A DNA stretch of 64,000 bases from Bacteroidota bacterium (GCA_030684395.1 JAUXTT010000008.1:186001-250000), one strand, 5' to 3'; shown: positions 8,740 through 17,502, counted from the stretch's first letter. Program-made: numbers and translations. The notes: generated by a model from the sequence alone, not told the origin.

Positions 8740-8840
8740 CGATTAATAATTTCTCACCAAAAAAGTGCTTAAATACAGGGTTTTGCACCTTTGCAAACCG
8801 TTTCGGCGGATATCGTTCTGTATCACATAACAATCTAATT
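8740..8840 (+). repeat. Direct repeat copy 1: displaced gap upstream region
   Basis: 101 bp that align with 9761-9863 at about 90% identity (8 mismatches and two single-base gaps). Copy 2 is the promoter and leader of the GAPDH gene. Copy 1 stands on the far side of the toxin-antitoxin genes; its -7 box reads CACCTTTG instead of TACCTTTG, and it has no start codon after it. The last codons and stop of the toxin gene (8835-8840) lie inside it. Confidence 0.88.
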
Positions 8841-9461
8841 CAAATACTCTCTCACTTTTAATTGAAGAAAGGTTTTTACATCTTCCCAGCTTTGTTTACT
8901 TAAACTAACAGGATCAGGACTTTGCTCAGCGTCTTCAAAATAAATAATTGAGTTAGGAATAGAAATCAAAAGCATTTGGGACGGGAATTTTTCTTTGTGC
9001 CAAGCAATAATTTCTTCCAATGTGTAAACCTGAAGCAATTGAAACAAGTCGAAAAAATCTTTCTTTACTCCTCTTCCTAAAATCGCATTAATTTTCATCG
9101 CGGCAATATCTTTATCACTGTAAAGCCTTATCCCATCAATAGTTTCAATGGGTGCAATAAGTTTATGCGGATAATAAACAAAATCTGTTTTGATATTATT
9201 AATCCTACTAAATAATGCAAAGCTCAAATCAGGTTTTTCGGATTCATAATCTTTATTAAACTTCTTTTCTAAAAAATCACCTAACGATAAAAAATCTTTA
9301 GGTTCTGTAGAAAACAAATCCAAATCAATTGAAATTCTGTGACCGTGCCTTAATGATAATGCTGTTCCTCCAACAAGGCAAAAATCAGACAATTCAGGCA
9401 TCAACATTAAATCCTTTAATAAGGAGAAAGTCCCGGGTTCGACTGTTTTTGTAAATAGCAT
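8835..9461 (-). CDS. AbiEii-type nucleotidyltransferase toxin
   Basis: 208 residues of the nucleotidyltransferase AbiEii/AbiGii toxin family. The catalytic signature is visible: Gly31-Gly32 in 'CLVGGTALSLRHGHR' and the metal-binding pair Asp46/Asp48 in 'SIDLDLFS'. AbiE-type toxins transfer nucleotides to cellular targets, arrest growth, and can protect against phage; partner genes encode the antitoxin. Its start overlaps the end of the upstream 95-residue gene by 46 bases, the tight coupling expected of a toxin-antitoxin operon. The pair sits between two copies of the gap upstream region, a sign of insertion. The target of this toxin cannot be predicted. Confidence 0.85.
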   Translation of the reverse strand: MLFTKTVEPGTFSLLKDLMLMPELSDFCLVGGTALSLRHGHRISIDLDLFSTEPKDFLSLGDFLEKKFNKDYESEKPDLSFALFSRINNIKTDFVYYPHKLIAPIETIDGIRLYSDKDIAAMKINAILGRGVKKDFFDLFQLLQVYTLEEIIAWHKEKFPSQMLLISIPNSIIYFEDAEQSPDPVSLSKQSWEDVKTFLQLKVREYLN

Positions 9462-9703
9462 TTGAAATTTGTAATAGGTTGGTCAATAATTGCCGCTGCT
9501 AAATAAATTCTGTTCAATGAAATATGTTTAGCATTTAACAGAGCCGATTTAACTTTTTCGTCACCGTAGTATCTTCTACACTGCCTGATATCTTCAACAT
9601 CGCCCCTATCCATCACACGCTCAATAACCCAATTTGCATATTTATCCAAATCAAGATTTTCAAAATCTATATCCCAAAATATTGCTTTATTAAATGCCGG
9701 CAT
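9416..9703 (-). CDS. Putative antitoxin partner of the AbiEii-type toxin
   Basis: 95 residues from the ATG at 9701-9703; the longer frame back to 9748 begins with TTG and is not preferred, because 'MPAFNKAIFWDID' is the natural start. The sequence has 'KAIFWDIDFENLDLDKYANWVIERVM' in parts and 'DVEDIRQCRRYYGDEKVKSAL', resembling short helical proteins (DUF6922-like) that precede AbiEii-type toxins in Bacteroidota. It is the first gene of the pair and overlaps the toxin by 46 bases. The antitoxin role is inferred from position and from the family association. Confidence 0.72.
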   Translation of the reverse strand: MPAFNKAIFWDIDFENLDLDKYANWVIERVMDRGDVEDIRQCRRYYGDEKVKSALLNAKHISLNRIYLAAAIIDQPITNFKCYLQKQSNPGLSPY

Positions 9704-9760
9704 AAACGCAAAGTTATGAAATATTATATGAATACTTGGACTAATCAATACTTCCCTGTT

Positions 9761-9863
9761 CGGTTAATAATTTCTTACCAAAAAAGTGCTTAAATACAGG
9801 CGTTTTTGTACCTTTGCAAACCGTTTCGACGGACATCGTTCTATATCATCTAACAATCTAATT
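9761..9863 (+). repeat. Direct repeat copy 2: intact gap upstream region
   Basis: 103 bp immediately before the GAPDH start (ATG 9868), about 90% identical to 8740-8840. It contains the probable -7 box TACCTTTG and the whole leader. Confidence 0.88.
9809..9816 (+). promoter_or_regulatory. -7 box of the GAPDH gene
   Basis: TACCTTTG matches TANNTTTG exactly, 51 bases before the ATG. The -33 region is weak. The same site in repeat copy 1 has lost the first T. Confidence 0.6.
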
Positions 9864-9867
9864 TACA

Positions 9868-11334
9868 ATGAGTTCAACTACTTTGGAAAAAACAGGCATA
9901 AGCTATGAAAGTCAGCTTAACAATTGGATAGAGCAGGAAAAAGCGGCTATCGATCTTATCAGCGCCATTGGTAAACTTTGGTTCGAAAAATCGATCGAGT
10001 TGGTTATTTTCAGAAACCAATTAATTGACAGAAGCGGAAGTGAGATCATGGGACTTCACCAATATGCTAAAAATATTGTAAAAAAACCTATTACTGTTTT
10101 TGATACTGCTGCCTTAGCTCACGAGATCTTAAAAGCTGATATTTGCCCTTCTAAAATTGATATTGGTAAACTTGCTTTTGAATGGCAGGAAGAAAAAGAG
10201 AATTTCAAATCTCATGCTGAGTTCATTGGTAAAAAATTAAAAGGCTTCATCGGAAAAAAAGCCACTATTGCTCCGAAAGATGTAGTATTGTTCGGTTTTG
10301 GTCGTATTGGCCGTATAGCGGCACGTGAAATTATTTCTCAGGCAGGTAAAGGTGAACAGTTACGTTTAAAGGCAATAGTAACTCGTGGAAACAGTGATAT
10401 TGAAATTGTAAAACGTGCGGATCTGTTACGTACTGATTCTGTTCACGGACCTTTCCCCGGAACTGTTATTGAGGATTTGGCTAACAAAGCTTTGATTATT
10501 AATGGCCATACCGTTCACATGATTGACGCTAAAAATCCGGCTGATGTTGATTACACTGCATACGGAATTAACGATGCTTTATTGATCGATAATACCGGTG
10601 CTTTTCGAGACAGGGCTGAGTTAAGTCAGCATTTACAAGCAAAAGGAATTTCTAAAGTATTGCTTACTGCACCTGCTAAAGATGTTCCAAATGTTGTGTT
10701 TGGTGTAAACCAGGATACTGTTGATGTTACTAAAGAAACTATTTTCTCGGCAGCATCATGTACAACCAATGCTATTATGCCGATACTTTACGTGATCGAT
10801 AAAGAATTCGCTATCATCAAAGGACATATTGAAACTGTTCACTCTTACACGAATGATCAGAATTTATTGGATAACTACCATAAAAAATACCGTCGTGGCC
10901 GTTCTGCCGCACTAAACATGGTAATTACTGAAACAGGTGCTGAGAGTGCCTTGAAAAAAGTACTACCTCATTTATCCGGGAAATTTACTGCAAACTCAGT
11001 TCGTGTACCAACTCCAAATGTTTCATTGGCTATCATCAACGTTACTTTAGGTAAAGAAGTTGACAGGGATATGGTAAATGAAATCGTTAAAAAATATGCA
11101 TTGGAAGGCGGATTAGTAGAACAGATCCAGTATTCATTCTCAAACGAATTGGTATCAACTGATGTAATCGGAAACCCTTGCCCATCGGTGTTCGATAGTC
11201 AGGCAACAATAGTTTCTCCAGATAAAAAAAGTGCGATATTGTATGTTTGGTATGACAACGAATATGGTTATACACGCCAGGTAATTCGTTTTGCAAAGCA
11301 GTTAGCTGAAGTAAGAAGAATGATCTATTATTAA
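9868..11334 (+). CDS. Glyceraldehyde-3-phosphate dehydrogenase, long form
   Basis: 488 residues: a helical N-terminal extension of about 135 residues, then a GAPDH core with the Rossmann motif 'LFGFGRIGRIAAREI' (141-155), catalytic Cys298 in 'SAASCTTNAI', and the C-terminal 'WYDNEYGYTRQVIRFA'. It oxidises glyceraldehyde 3-phosphate or runs the reverse reaction. Long-form enzymes of this kind occur beside a classical GAPDH in many Bacteroidota, and here the classical one is at 19898-20893. The direction each serves cannot be read from sequence. Its upstream region is duplicated beyond the toxin-antitoxin genes. Confidence 0.93.
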   Translation: MSSTTLEKTGISYESQLNNWIEQEKAAIDLISAIGKLWFEKSIELVIFRNQLIDRSGSEIMGLHQYAKNIVKKPITVFDTAALAHEILKADICPSKIDIGKLAFEWQEEKENFKSHAEFIGKKLKGFIGKKATIAPKDVVLFGFGRIGRIAAREIISQAGKGEQLRLKAIVTRGNSDIEIVKRADLLRTDSVHGPFPGTVIEDLANKALIINGHTVHMIDAKNPADVDYTAYGINDALLIDNTGAFRDRAELSQHLQAKGISKVLLTAPAKDVPNVVFGVNQDTVDVTKETIFSAASCTTNAIMPILYVIDKEFAIIKGHIETVHSYTNDQNLLDNYHKKYRRGRSAALNMVITETGAESALKKVLPHLSGKFTANSVRVPTPNVSLAIINVTLGKEVDRDMVNEIVKKYALEGGLVEQIQYSFSNELVSTDVIGNPCPSVFDSQATIVSPDKKSAILYVWYDNEYGYTRQVIRFAKQLAEVRRMIYY

Positions 11335-11351
11335 TCTTCTTTTTTTATAAG

Positions 11352-11385
11352 AAAACGACCTCCAAACCAGAGGTCGTTTTTATTT
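11352..11385 (+). terminator. rho-independent terminator of the long GAPDH gene
   Basis: An 11-bp perfect stem (AAAACGACCTC at 11352-11362 with GAGGTCGTTTT at 11370-11380), a 7-nt loop and a T-rich tail, 18 bases after the stop. Confidence 0.9.
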
Positions 11386-11501
11386 TGTACAAATCTGATA
11401 ATCATCTGGTTTTGTCATGTTTACAATACAATTTTTTTTGAACAAATTTGATTTGTTTTTAACATTAATTATCCGTAAAATCGTGCTAAATTTTTGAGAC
11501 T

Positions 11502-13100
11502 ATGCGGAAGCTAAAGAATTACGCTTTTTTTATACTATCCATTTTGTTTTGTCAGTATGCTGTTGGGCAAACTCCTTCAATAACGGCGGGCTCTTTAACG
11601 GGGTGTGTTAACCAACCAATTAGCCTTCAGGGTGGGTCAACCGGAATTGTTACTTCATGGGCCTGGACTTCTGCTCCTTCAACTGGTGTTATATTTTCTA
11701 ATCCTACTGACCAATTTACCCAATTTACCTCTTCCGCACAGGGAACTTATACAATTACCCTTACCGTTCAGCCTGGTGGCGGTACTGCTACTGCAACATT
11801 AACCATTAATTCTCTGCCAACTATGGTTGTTTCTCCAAGTGCGGATACGATTTGTTTGGGAGGTACAGGAACAACTCTAACTGTTTCAGGAAATGCGACT
11901 ACTTACAACTGGTTTCCATCAACAGGTTTAAGTGCTTCAACCGGAACTTTTGTAACTGCAAACCCCACCACTAATACAACCTATACCGTTACCGGCTTGG
12001 CTAACGGCTGTACCAATACCGCAACTACGCAAATTACGGCTTTACCGGTTAACCCTTTAGTTGCAACGGCTGCTGAAAACTACATTTGTTTTGGGACTTC
12101 CAACAACACAACAACTATCACTACCAGTGCTCCGTCTGCCCTCTCTTATTCGTGGACACCGGCCGTAGGTTTGTCTTGTACCAACTGCCCAAACCCAATT
12201 GTTACTGCCACCGATACTACAATTTATGAAGTTACAGTTACCGGTGAATGTTTTTCTAACTACACTGATACGGTTCAAATATTCCCGGTAATATGTGGCC
12301 CACCGGTTGGCGGATTTATTTTACCTACTCATGAGATTTGCCGTTACAGTTGCGTAAACTTTACTGATACCAGCGTTTTTGAACCACTCGCTTACCAATG
12401 GGTGTTTGAAGGAGGTATTCCTGATTCTTCAACAGAAAAAAATCCAAGGGTTTGTTATAATGTGGAAAGTGCCAATGCGCCTACCTTAAACGGGAGGTAT
12501 TTGATTACGCTAATTGTGACGAATATACTTGGGGAGAAAGACACGGTTATTGACAGTATTAAGGTTAATATTTCGCCTATAGCAAACATTAATAACAATC
12601 TTTCTATTGCCACAGTTGAATTAGGGTCTTCTATCAGTTTAAATGCGAGTTCATCAAGTGGTGCCACATCCTATCAATGGACCCCACCCACAGGATTAGC
12701 TTGCCCAACATGTGAAACCGTTGAAGTTTCGCCCCAAACAAATACGTATTACATTTTAACGGCCAAAAATGGATTGGGATGTATTGATTATGATACTATT
12801 TACGTAAAGGTGCAGAAAATATGTGGGGAAATTTTTATACCCACAGCCTTTTCTCCAAATGGTGATAATGTTAATGAATATGCTATTGTTAAAAATAACA
12901 ATTGTATCCGAAGCATGGTTTTCGCTATTTACAACCGATGGGGCGAAAAAGTTTTCGTTAGTGAAGATCCAAAGTTAGGTTGGGATGGAATTTATAATGG
13001 AAAATTGCAGGATGCAGGTGTATTTATTTATTATTTTGATGCTGTTTTAACGGATAATACAACCCTAAGTCAAAAAGGTACAATAACTCTTGTAAGATAA
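11502..13100 (+). CDS. PKD-like adhesin with type-B T9SS C-terminus
   Basis: 532 residues. Signal peptide (1-22, ending 'AVGQ'), then several PKD/Ig-like beta-sandwich units (about 25-440) with the repeated phrases 'WTSAPSTGVIFS', 'YNWFPSTGLS', 'YSWTPAVGLSC' and 'YQWTPPTGLAC', and a gliding-motility-associated type-B C-terminal domain (about 445-532): 'FIPTAFSPNGDNVNEYAI', 'IYNRWGEKVF', 'GWDGIYNGK', 'GVFIYYFDA'. Type-B cargos such as SprB need a PorP/SprF-family partner for secretion, and exactly such a gene follows 17 bases downstream. A surface adhesin or motility protein is likely; the ligand is unknown. Confidence 0.88.
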   Translation: MRKLKNYAFFILSILFCQYAVGQTPSITAGSLTGCVNQPISLQGGSTGIVTSWAWTSAPSTGVIFSNPTDQFTQFTSSAQGTYTITLTVQPGGGTATATLTINSLPTMVVSPSADTICLGGTGTTLTVSGNATTYNWFPSTGLSASTGTFVTANPTTNTTYTVTGLANGCTNTATTQITALPVNPLVATAAENYICFGTSNNTTTITTSAPSALSYSWTPAVGLSCTNCPNPIVTATDTTIYEVTVTGECFSNYTDTVQIFPVICGPPVGGFILPTHEICRYSCVNFTDTSVFEPLAYQWVFEGGIPDSSTEKNPRVCYNVESANAPTLNGRYLITLIVTNILGEKDTVIDSIKVNISPIANINNNLSIATVELGSSISLNASSSSGATSYQWTPPTGLACPTCETVEVSPQTNTYYILTAKNGLGCIDYDTIYVKVQKICGEIFIPTAFSPNGDNVNEYAIVKNNNCIRSMVFAIYNRWGEKVFVSEDPKLGWDGIYNGKLQDAGVFIYYFDAVLTDNTTLSQKGTITLVR

Positions 13101-13117
13101 AGATTTAACAGAAAAGT

Positions 13118-14185
13118 ATGAAAAAGATTTGTTTGTTAGTAACAGCTTTAATGCTGACAGGACTTTCGATAAAAGCGCAGGATATTCATTTTTCGCTTTA
13201 TGGAGAGGCTCCTTCTGTAATAAATCCGGCACTTACCGGTGTTGCGTATGATTTAAGGGCGAATGTGAATTACAAAACCCAATGGAAGAGTTTTAACTCA
13301 GCGTACAAAACGTATGCAGGTAATTTTGAAGCTTCTTTAAAGCATGAAAAAATGACTAAAGCATACATGGCAGCCGGAATCAACTTTTATAAAGATGTTG
13401 CTGCAGGTTCTAAGTCAGATTCAAAATTTACAACTACAGGTATCAGTGCAAATTTTTGTACAGTTATTACTACCGGAAAAAACAGCAAACTATCACTTGG
13501 TTTAACCGGTGGTGCTAATAGCAGAAACATTAAACAATACGATAGTTTAACATGGGAAAATCAATACGACGGATTTAAATACGATCCTTCAAGACCTACA
13601 GGAGAAGCTGATGAAAGCAGGTATTCTTTCTCAAATGCTGATTTTGGTGGCGGAGTAAACTGGCATTACAGCGAGAGTAATTTATATATTAGTTCCAATA
13701 ACGGTTCACGTTTCGATATTGGTGCATCTGTATATCACTTTAACTCTCCAAAAAACACTTTTTATAGCTTTGGTGACGATAAATTAAACATGCGCTACAA
13801 TGGCTATGCTAATGCGGTATTTTGTTTTAAGGAAAGCAATATTTGTTTTGCTCCCGGAGTTCTCTATCAACAACAAGGTGCTAACAGGGAAATTGTAACT
13901 TCTGCTTTGATAAGGGTTATTTTGAAACAACAATCTGTTCACACTAAAGAAGAAAAACCTTCCGCGTTCTCAGGTGGGTTTCAATACCGTTTCAAAGATG
14001 CTTTGATTCCTACATTTTTATTTGAATATGATAAGTATGCAATTGGTTTGGCTTACGATATTAATTTGTCTAAACTAACTACTGCGAGCAAATCTAAAGG
14101 TGGATTTGAATTTGCTTTGCGTTATAACTGGAATCCCGGCTATGGTAAAATGGTAGGGAATTCAACCTCAGGTGCCTCACACTAA
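13118..14185 (+). CDS. PorP/SprF-family outer membrane protein
   Basis: 355 residues. Signal peptide (1-20, ending 'IKAQ'), then 'DIHFSLYGEAPSVINPALTGV', close to the family's start ('Q..QY...P..INPA..G'), and a beta-barrel pattern to the end with 'NPGYGKMVG'. Members sit in the outer membrane as barrels and are needed for secretion or surface attachment of type-B T9SS cargos. The gene directly follows such a cargo (11502-13100), so the two form a cargo/partner operon. It ends 1 base from the end of the convergent symporter gene. Confidence 0.88.
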   Translation: MKKICLLVTALMLTGLSIKAQDIHFSLYGEAPSVINPALTGVAYDLRANVNYKTQWKSFNSAYKTYAGNFEASLKHEKMTKAYMAAGINFYKDVAAGSKSDSKFTTTGISANFCTVITTGKNSKLSLGLTGGANSRNIKQYDSLTWENQYDGFKYDPSRPTGEADESRYSFSNADFGGGVNWHYSESNLYISSNNGSRFDIGASVYHFNSPKNTFYSFGDDKLNMRYNGYANAVFCFKESNICFAPGVLYQQQGANREIVTSALIRVILKQQSVHTKEEKPSAFSGGFQYRFKDALIPTFLFEYDKYAIGLAYDINLSKLTTASKSKGGFEFALRYNWNPGYGKMVGNSTSGASH

Positions 14186-14186
14186 T

Positions 14187-15386
14187 TTAACTGATTTCTT
14201 CCCGCATTTCTTGCTTTACAATTTCTTTTTCTGATTTTGCAATTACAATTGTTGCAACACCATTGCCAATTATGTTGGTAATGGCTCTTGCCTCGCTCAT
14301 AAATTTATCTACTCCTAACAAAAATGCCAAACCCTCTACCGGTATTTTATGCATGGCTGTGAGTGTAGATGCGAGTACAATAAACCCACTTCCTGTAACA
14401 CCGGCAGCTCCTTTTGATGTGATCATTAGTATTCCTATAATACTTACCATTTCTCCAACAGTCAATGGAACCTTATATAATTGAGCTATAAATATCACCG
14501 ACATTGAAAGGTAAATGGAAGTACCGTCCAGGTTAAATGAATATCCGGTTGGAACAACTAAACCTACAACGGATTTGCTGCAGCCCATGCGCTCTAATTT
14601 ATCCATCAGCGATGGCATTGCAGGCTCAGAAGAAGAGGTTCCTAATACGATCAGCAATTCTTCTTTGATGTTTTTAAGAAATTTCCAAATGCTGATTTTA
14701 TAATACTTTAGTATGGATCCAAGTATGATAAAAATAAACAATGCCATAGTTATATAAACAGAAAGCATCAGTTTCCCCAAAGGCAATAATGATTGCAGTC
14801 CAAATTTTCCAACTGCATAGGCAATTCCTCCAAAAGCTCCCAGTGGAGCCAGGTACATTACAAGATGAAGCCCTTTGAAAACATATTTAGAAGCAGTTTT
14901 AAGATATTTAATAGTTGCCTGATTTTTTTTGATAAGGCTCAAAACCACTCCTGTTATTAAAGCAATAATCAATACCTGCAAAGTGAAATTGGAAAGTAAA
15001 AAGGTTATCCAGCTAAATCCTTCTTCTGCCTTTTGAGTATATTCACTTATATCCTTTTTTGACAGTGTTGATACATCAATATCTCCGGGTTTTAAAAAGT
15101 GTGCCACCAAAATACCTATACCAAGCGCAAAGGTGGATACAATTTCAAAATACAAAAGAGCTTTTATTCCTACCCTACCCGCTTTTCGGAGATCACCTAT
15201 ACCGGCAATTCCCAGTACAACTGTCAGAAAAATAATAGGTCCGATAAATAACTTAATGATCTGGATAAATGACTTCCCTACAATATCCATTTTCACTCCA
15301 ATAGCAGGATAGAAATGCCCAAGCAAAGCACCGGCAATTATAGCAAGTAGTACCTGAAAAGCTAAATTCTTAAATAATCTGAGCAT
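14187..15386 (-). CDS. Dicarboxylate/amino acid:cation symporter (DAACS family)
   Basis: 399 residues from the ATG at 15384-15386; a GTG 27 bases upstream is less likely because 'MLRLFKNLAFQVLLAIIAG' is the family's natural start. About eight transmembrane segments with the DAACS signatures: a serine-rich hairpin 'LGTSSSEPAMPSLMDKL', 'PTGYSFNLDGTSIYLSMS' (the NMDGT-like motif is NLDGT here), and 'SKGAAGVTGSGFIVLAST'. Members take up C4-dicarboxylates, glutamate or aspartate with Na+ or H+. Which substrate is used here cannot be decided. Single gene, divergent from aroE. Confidence 0.92.
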   Translation of the reverse strand: MLRLFKNLAFQVLLAIIAGALLGHFYPAIGVKMDIVGKSFIQIIKLFIGPIIFLTVVLGIAGIGDLRKAGRVGIKALLYFEIVSTFALGIGILVAHFLKPGDIDVSTLSKKDISEYTQKAEEGFSWITFLLSNFTLQVLIIALITGVVLSLIKKNQATIKYLKTASKYVFKGLHLVMYLAPLGAFGGIAYAVGKFGLQSLLPLGKLMLSVYITMALFIFIILGSILKYYKISIWKFLKNIKEELLIVLGTSSSEPAMPSLMDKLERMGCSKSVVGLVVPTGYSFNLDGTSIYLSMSVIFIAQLYKVPLTVGEMVSIIGILMITSKGAAGVTGSGFIVLASTLTAMHKIPVEGLAFLLGVDKFMSEARAITNIIGNGVATIVIAKSEKEIVKQEMREEIS

Positions 15387-15429
15387 GGACGAATTTGAGC
15401 TAAAGATAAACACTTATAACAATTAAAAC

Positions 15430-15437
15430 TACCTTTG
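15430..15437 (+). promoter_or_regulatory. -7 box directly in front of aroE
   Basis: TACCTTTG ends 4 bases before the aroE ATG at 15442. If used, the transcript begins at or next to the start codon (leaderless). The -33 region is weak. Confidence 0.5.
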
Positions 15438-15441
15438 TTCG

Positions 15442-16197
15442 ATGAGAGCATTCGGATTAATAGGTAAACAATTAGGTCATTCGTTTTCTAAAAAATATTT
15501 TGAAGAAAAATTTCAAAAGCTTGGAATAACAGATTGTTCCTACGAGCTTTTTCCTATTGACAGCATTGCTAATATTGAAACGATCCTGGCTTCTAACCCA
15601 AATCTTATTGGTTTAAATGTTACCATTCCTTACAAAGAAAGTGTACTAAAATACCTGGATCATTTGGATCCTTCGGCAGAAAAAACAGGTGCAGTAAATT
15701 GCATCAAGATCAATTCGGAAACAGGGAAAAAAGTGCTTACCGGATACAATACGGATACATTTGGCTTTCAACAATCAATCAAGCCCTTCCTTGAACCTCA
15801 ACATGATAAAGCATTGATATTGGGAACAGGCGGTGCTTCTAAAGCTGTTGAATATGTACTAAAGCAAATTGGAGTAAACTGTTTTTTTGTTTCAAGAAGT
15901 AATGATGAGAGCAAAGAAAATTATTTTACTTATGGGCAAATAAATGAGCAAAAAATAACCGATCACTTCAAACTTATCATAAATACAACACCCGTAGGAA
16001 TGTATCCTGATGTGGATTCTTGTCCAAACATCTCTTTCGATAGTATCGGACCTCAACACTTATTGTATGACTTGGTTTACAACCCGGAACAAACATCTTT
16101 CTTAAAAAAAGGAAAAGAAAAAGGAGCGGTTGCTATTAATGGCCTAAGTATGCTATATCATCAGGCTGATAAGGCGTGGAGTATATGGAATAGTTAA
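15442..16197 (+). CDS. aroE: Shikimate dehydrogenase AroE
   Basis: 251 residues. N-terminal substrate domain with 'FGLIGKQLGHSFSKKYF' (shikimate-binding Ser pair), 'GLNVTIPYKESVL' (catalytic Lys), 'GAVNCIKI' and 'GYNTDTFGF', then the NADP-binding 'ALILGTGGASKAVEYVL' and the C-terminal 'NGLSMLYHQADKAWSIW'. It reduces 3-dehydroshikimate to shikimate in aromatic amino-acid and chorismate synthesis; chorismate also feeds MqnA in this window. Length is slightly short but normal for Bacteroidota. Single gene; the -7 box ends only 4 bases before the start. Confidence 0.95.
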   Translation: MRAFGLIGKQLGHSFSKKYFEEKFQKLGITDCSYELFPIDSIANIETILASNPNLIGLNVTIPYKESVLKYLDHLDPSAEKTGAVNCIKINSETGKKVLTGYNTDTFGFQQSIKPFLEPQHDKALILGTGGASKAVEYVLKQIGVNCFFVSRSNDESKENYFTYGQINEQKITDHFKLIINTTPVGMYPDVDSCPNISFDSIGPQHLLYDLVYNPEQTSFLKKGKEKGAVAINGLSMLYHQADKAWSIWNS

Positions 16198-16226
16198 GAC
16201 ACCACACTTCCAACATTTTTTAAACA

Positions 16227-16343
16227 CATAGAGACATAGAAAATACAGTTAGTATTTAGGAGATATGAGAACTATGTTTTGCACATAATGCCTATACTAA
16301 GCTCCTTAATTTTACACCCACATGAAAAACCTATGTCTCTATG
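16227..16343. repeat. MITE-like element with 13-bp terminal inverted repeats
   Basis: Perfect 13-bp arms CATAGAGACATAG (16227-16239) and CTATGTCTCTATG (16331-16343) enclose about 90 bp of non-coding DNA between the convergent aroE and PstS-like genes. The arms resemble those of the element at 56075-56157 (both have a CATA-AG/ACATAG theme). It could also work as a loose bidirectional terminator. Confidence 0.55.
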
Positions 16344-16361
16344 CGGTTAAATTATCTGCTA

Positions 16362-17276
16362 TCAATAAGGTTTCATGTCAACCGAAATAACTCTTTCAGG
16401 TTGCCTCCAGGGAGCTAAGCCGCTTTTCAGCATCATAATTTGTCCGTTTGGACCTGCAACAAAAGTTATGAACCCGGCAGCAAGAGAAAAATCCTGACCT
16501 CTGCGTATCATGTACATTCTACGTGTGAAAGGATAATCATCTGTTTGGATATTACTCTGATCAGGGTAATATGCATTTTTATTTCCTTTAGCTGCAAGCC
16601 CCAGTAATTTAATTTTCGGGTAGATCACTTTTGATAAGGAATCGTCTCTGTCACTAATCCAAACATAATCTAAAACGCCAATAGCAGTTGTACTTTTACT
16701 GATACGATCCACTAAATCGTTTATGTTGCTTGCTGCATAACAATTTTTTCCAAGAGTTTTTCCTTGCAGCAAACTATCCATACAATACAAAGCTGTTCCC
16801 GTTTTTTCGCTTTCAAAAATTACCGATTTAAAAATTGTTCCGGATGTATCGCCTGCAATCAATGCTGCAAGATCATCTATGTTTATAGTAGTATCAACTG
16901 CGTTAGGATTAACAATTAATGCGACAGCACTTTTACCAACAAACATAGAAGTAATATAAATATTAGCTGATTTAAATTTTTCTTCCTCGGTTTTGCTTAA
17001 AGTCCTGTTTATAATAATTGTCCTGCAACTATCATTATATAGTGCATTTACAGCATCACTTTCATTGGCATAGATTAAATTAATTTTTGCGCCGGGATAC
17101 GTTTTTTCAAATGTGTAAGCCTGATGTTTCATTTGCAACTCCAACCCTTTATCACAAAACACTTTTAAGTTTCCTGAGGTGGGGCTATCCGCAATTGTTT
17201 CTTTTATCGGATCATTACATGACATCAGGCAAAATAAAGAAAAAGCTCCAAGTACATAAACAAAATACTTATTCAT
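16362..17276 (-). CDS. PstS-like substrate-binding lipoprotein
   Basis: 304 residues from the ATG at 17274-17276; it overlaps the end of the preceding small gene by 8 bases, suggesting translational coupling. Lipoprotein signal with lipobox 'LMSC' (Cys about 20), then a periplasmic-binding-protein fold of the PstS type: 'NLKVFCDKGLELQMKHQ', 'TIIINRTLSKTEEEKF', 'AVALIVNPNAVD', 'ESEKTGTALYCMD' and a C-terminal 'YPFTRRMYMIRRG'. Classical PstS binds phosphate for PstABC, but no pst transporter gene is nearby. In Bacteroidota such proteins often stand with TonB/ExbBD-type systems, so the ligand may not be phosphate. Fold fairly sure, ligand open. Confidence 0.72.
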   Translation of the reverse strand: MNKYFVYVLGAFSLFCLMSCNDPIKETIADSPTSGNLKVFCDKGLELQMKHQAYTFEKTYPGAKINLIYANESDAVNALYNDSCRTIIINRTLSKTEEEKFKSANIYITSMFVGKSAVALIVNPNAVDTTINIDDLAALIAGDTSGTIFKSVIFESEKTGTALYCMDSLLQGKTLGKNCYAASNINDLVDRISKSTTAIGVLDYVWISDRDDSLSKVIYPKIKLLGLAAKGNKNAYYPDQSNIQTDDYPFTRRMYMIRRGQDFSLAAGFITFVAGPNGQIMMLKSGLAPWRQPERVISVDMKPY

Positions 17277-17493
17277 CCGATTTAGATTTAAATTGTTTGT
17301 ATTGCATATAAACTCGTCCACCCCTGAATATTGAATAGATCAAAAACACTACTGCTAACCAAGTTCTTCTTGGTTTCGGGATTGTATCATACATAGCATC
17401 TGTAGCAAGCAATCCCACTCCCATTGAAAATATCAGGAGTACCATTACTACTCCAAAATACCAGTATACCTTTTGCATCAAATTGTTTTGCAT
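17269..17493 (-). CDS. Small two-segment membrane protein
   Basis: 74 residues with two hydrophobic segments (about 10-31, 'YWYFGVVMVLLIFSMGVGLLA', and 44-56, 'TWLAVVFLIYSIF') and a charged C-terminal tail. It lies between the ABC exporter gene (9 bases upstream) and the PstS-like lipoprotein (8-base overlap), so it is part of that operon. Small proteins of this pattern often precede PstS-like genes in Bacteroidota; the function is unknown to me. The tight coupling on both sides supports a real gene. Confidence 0.68.
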   Translation of the reverse strand: MQNNLMQKVYWYFGVVMVLLIFSMGVGLLATDAMYDTIPKPRRTWLAVVFLIYSIFRGGRVYMQYKQFKSKSDE

Positions 17494-17502
17494 AGTCTTT
17501 TC

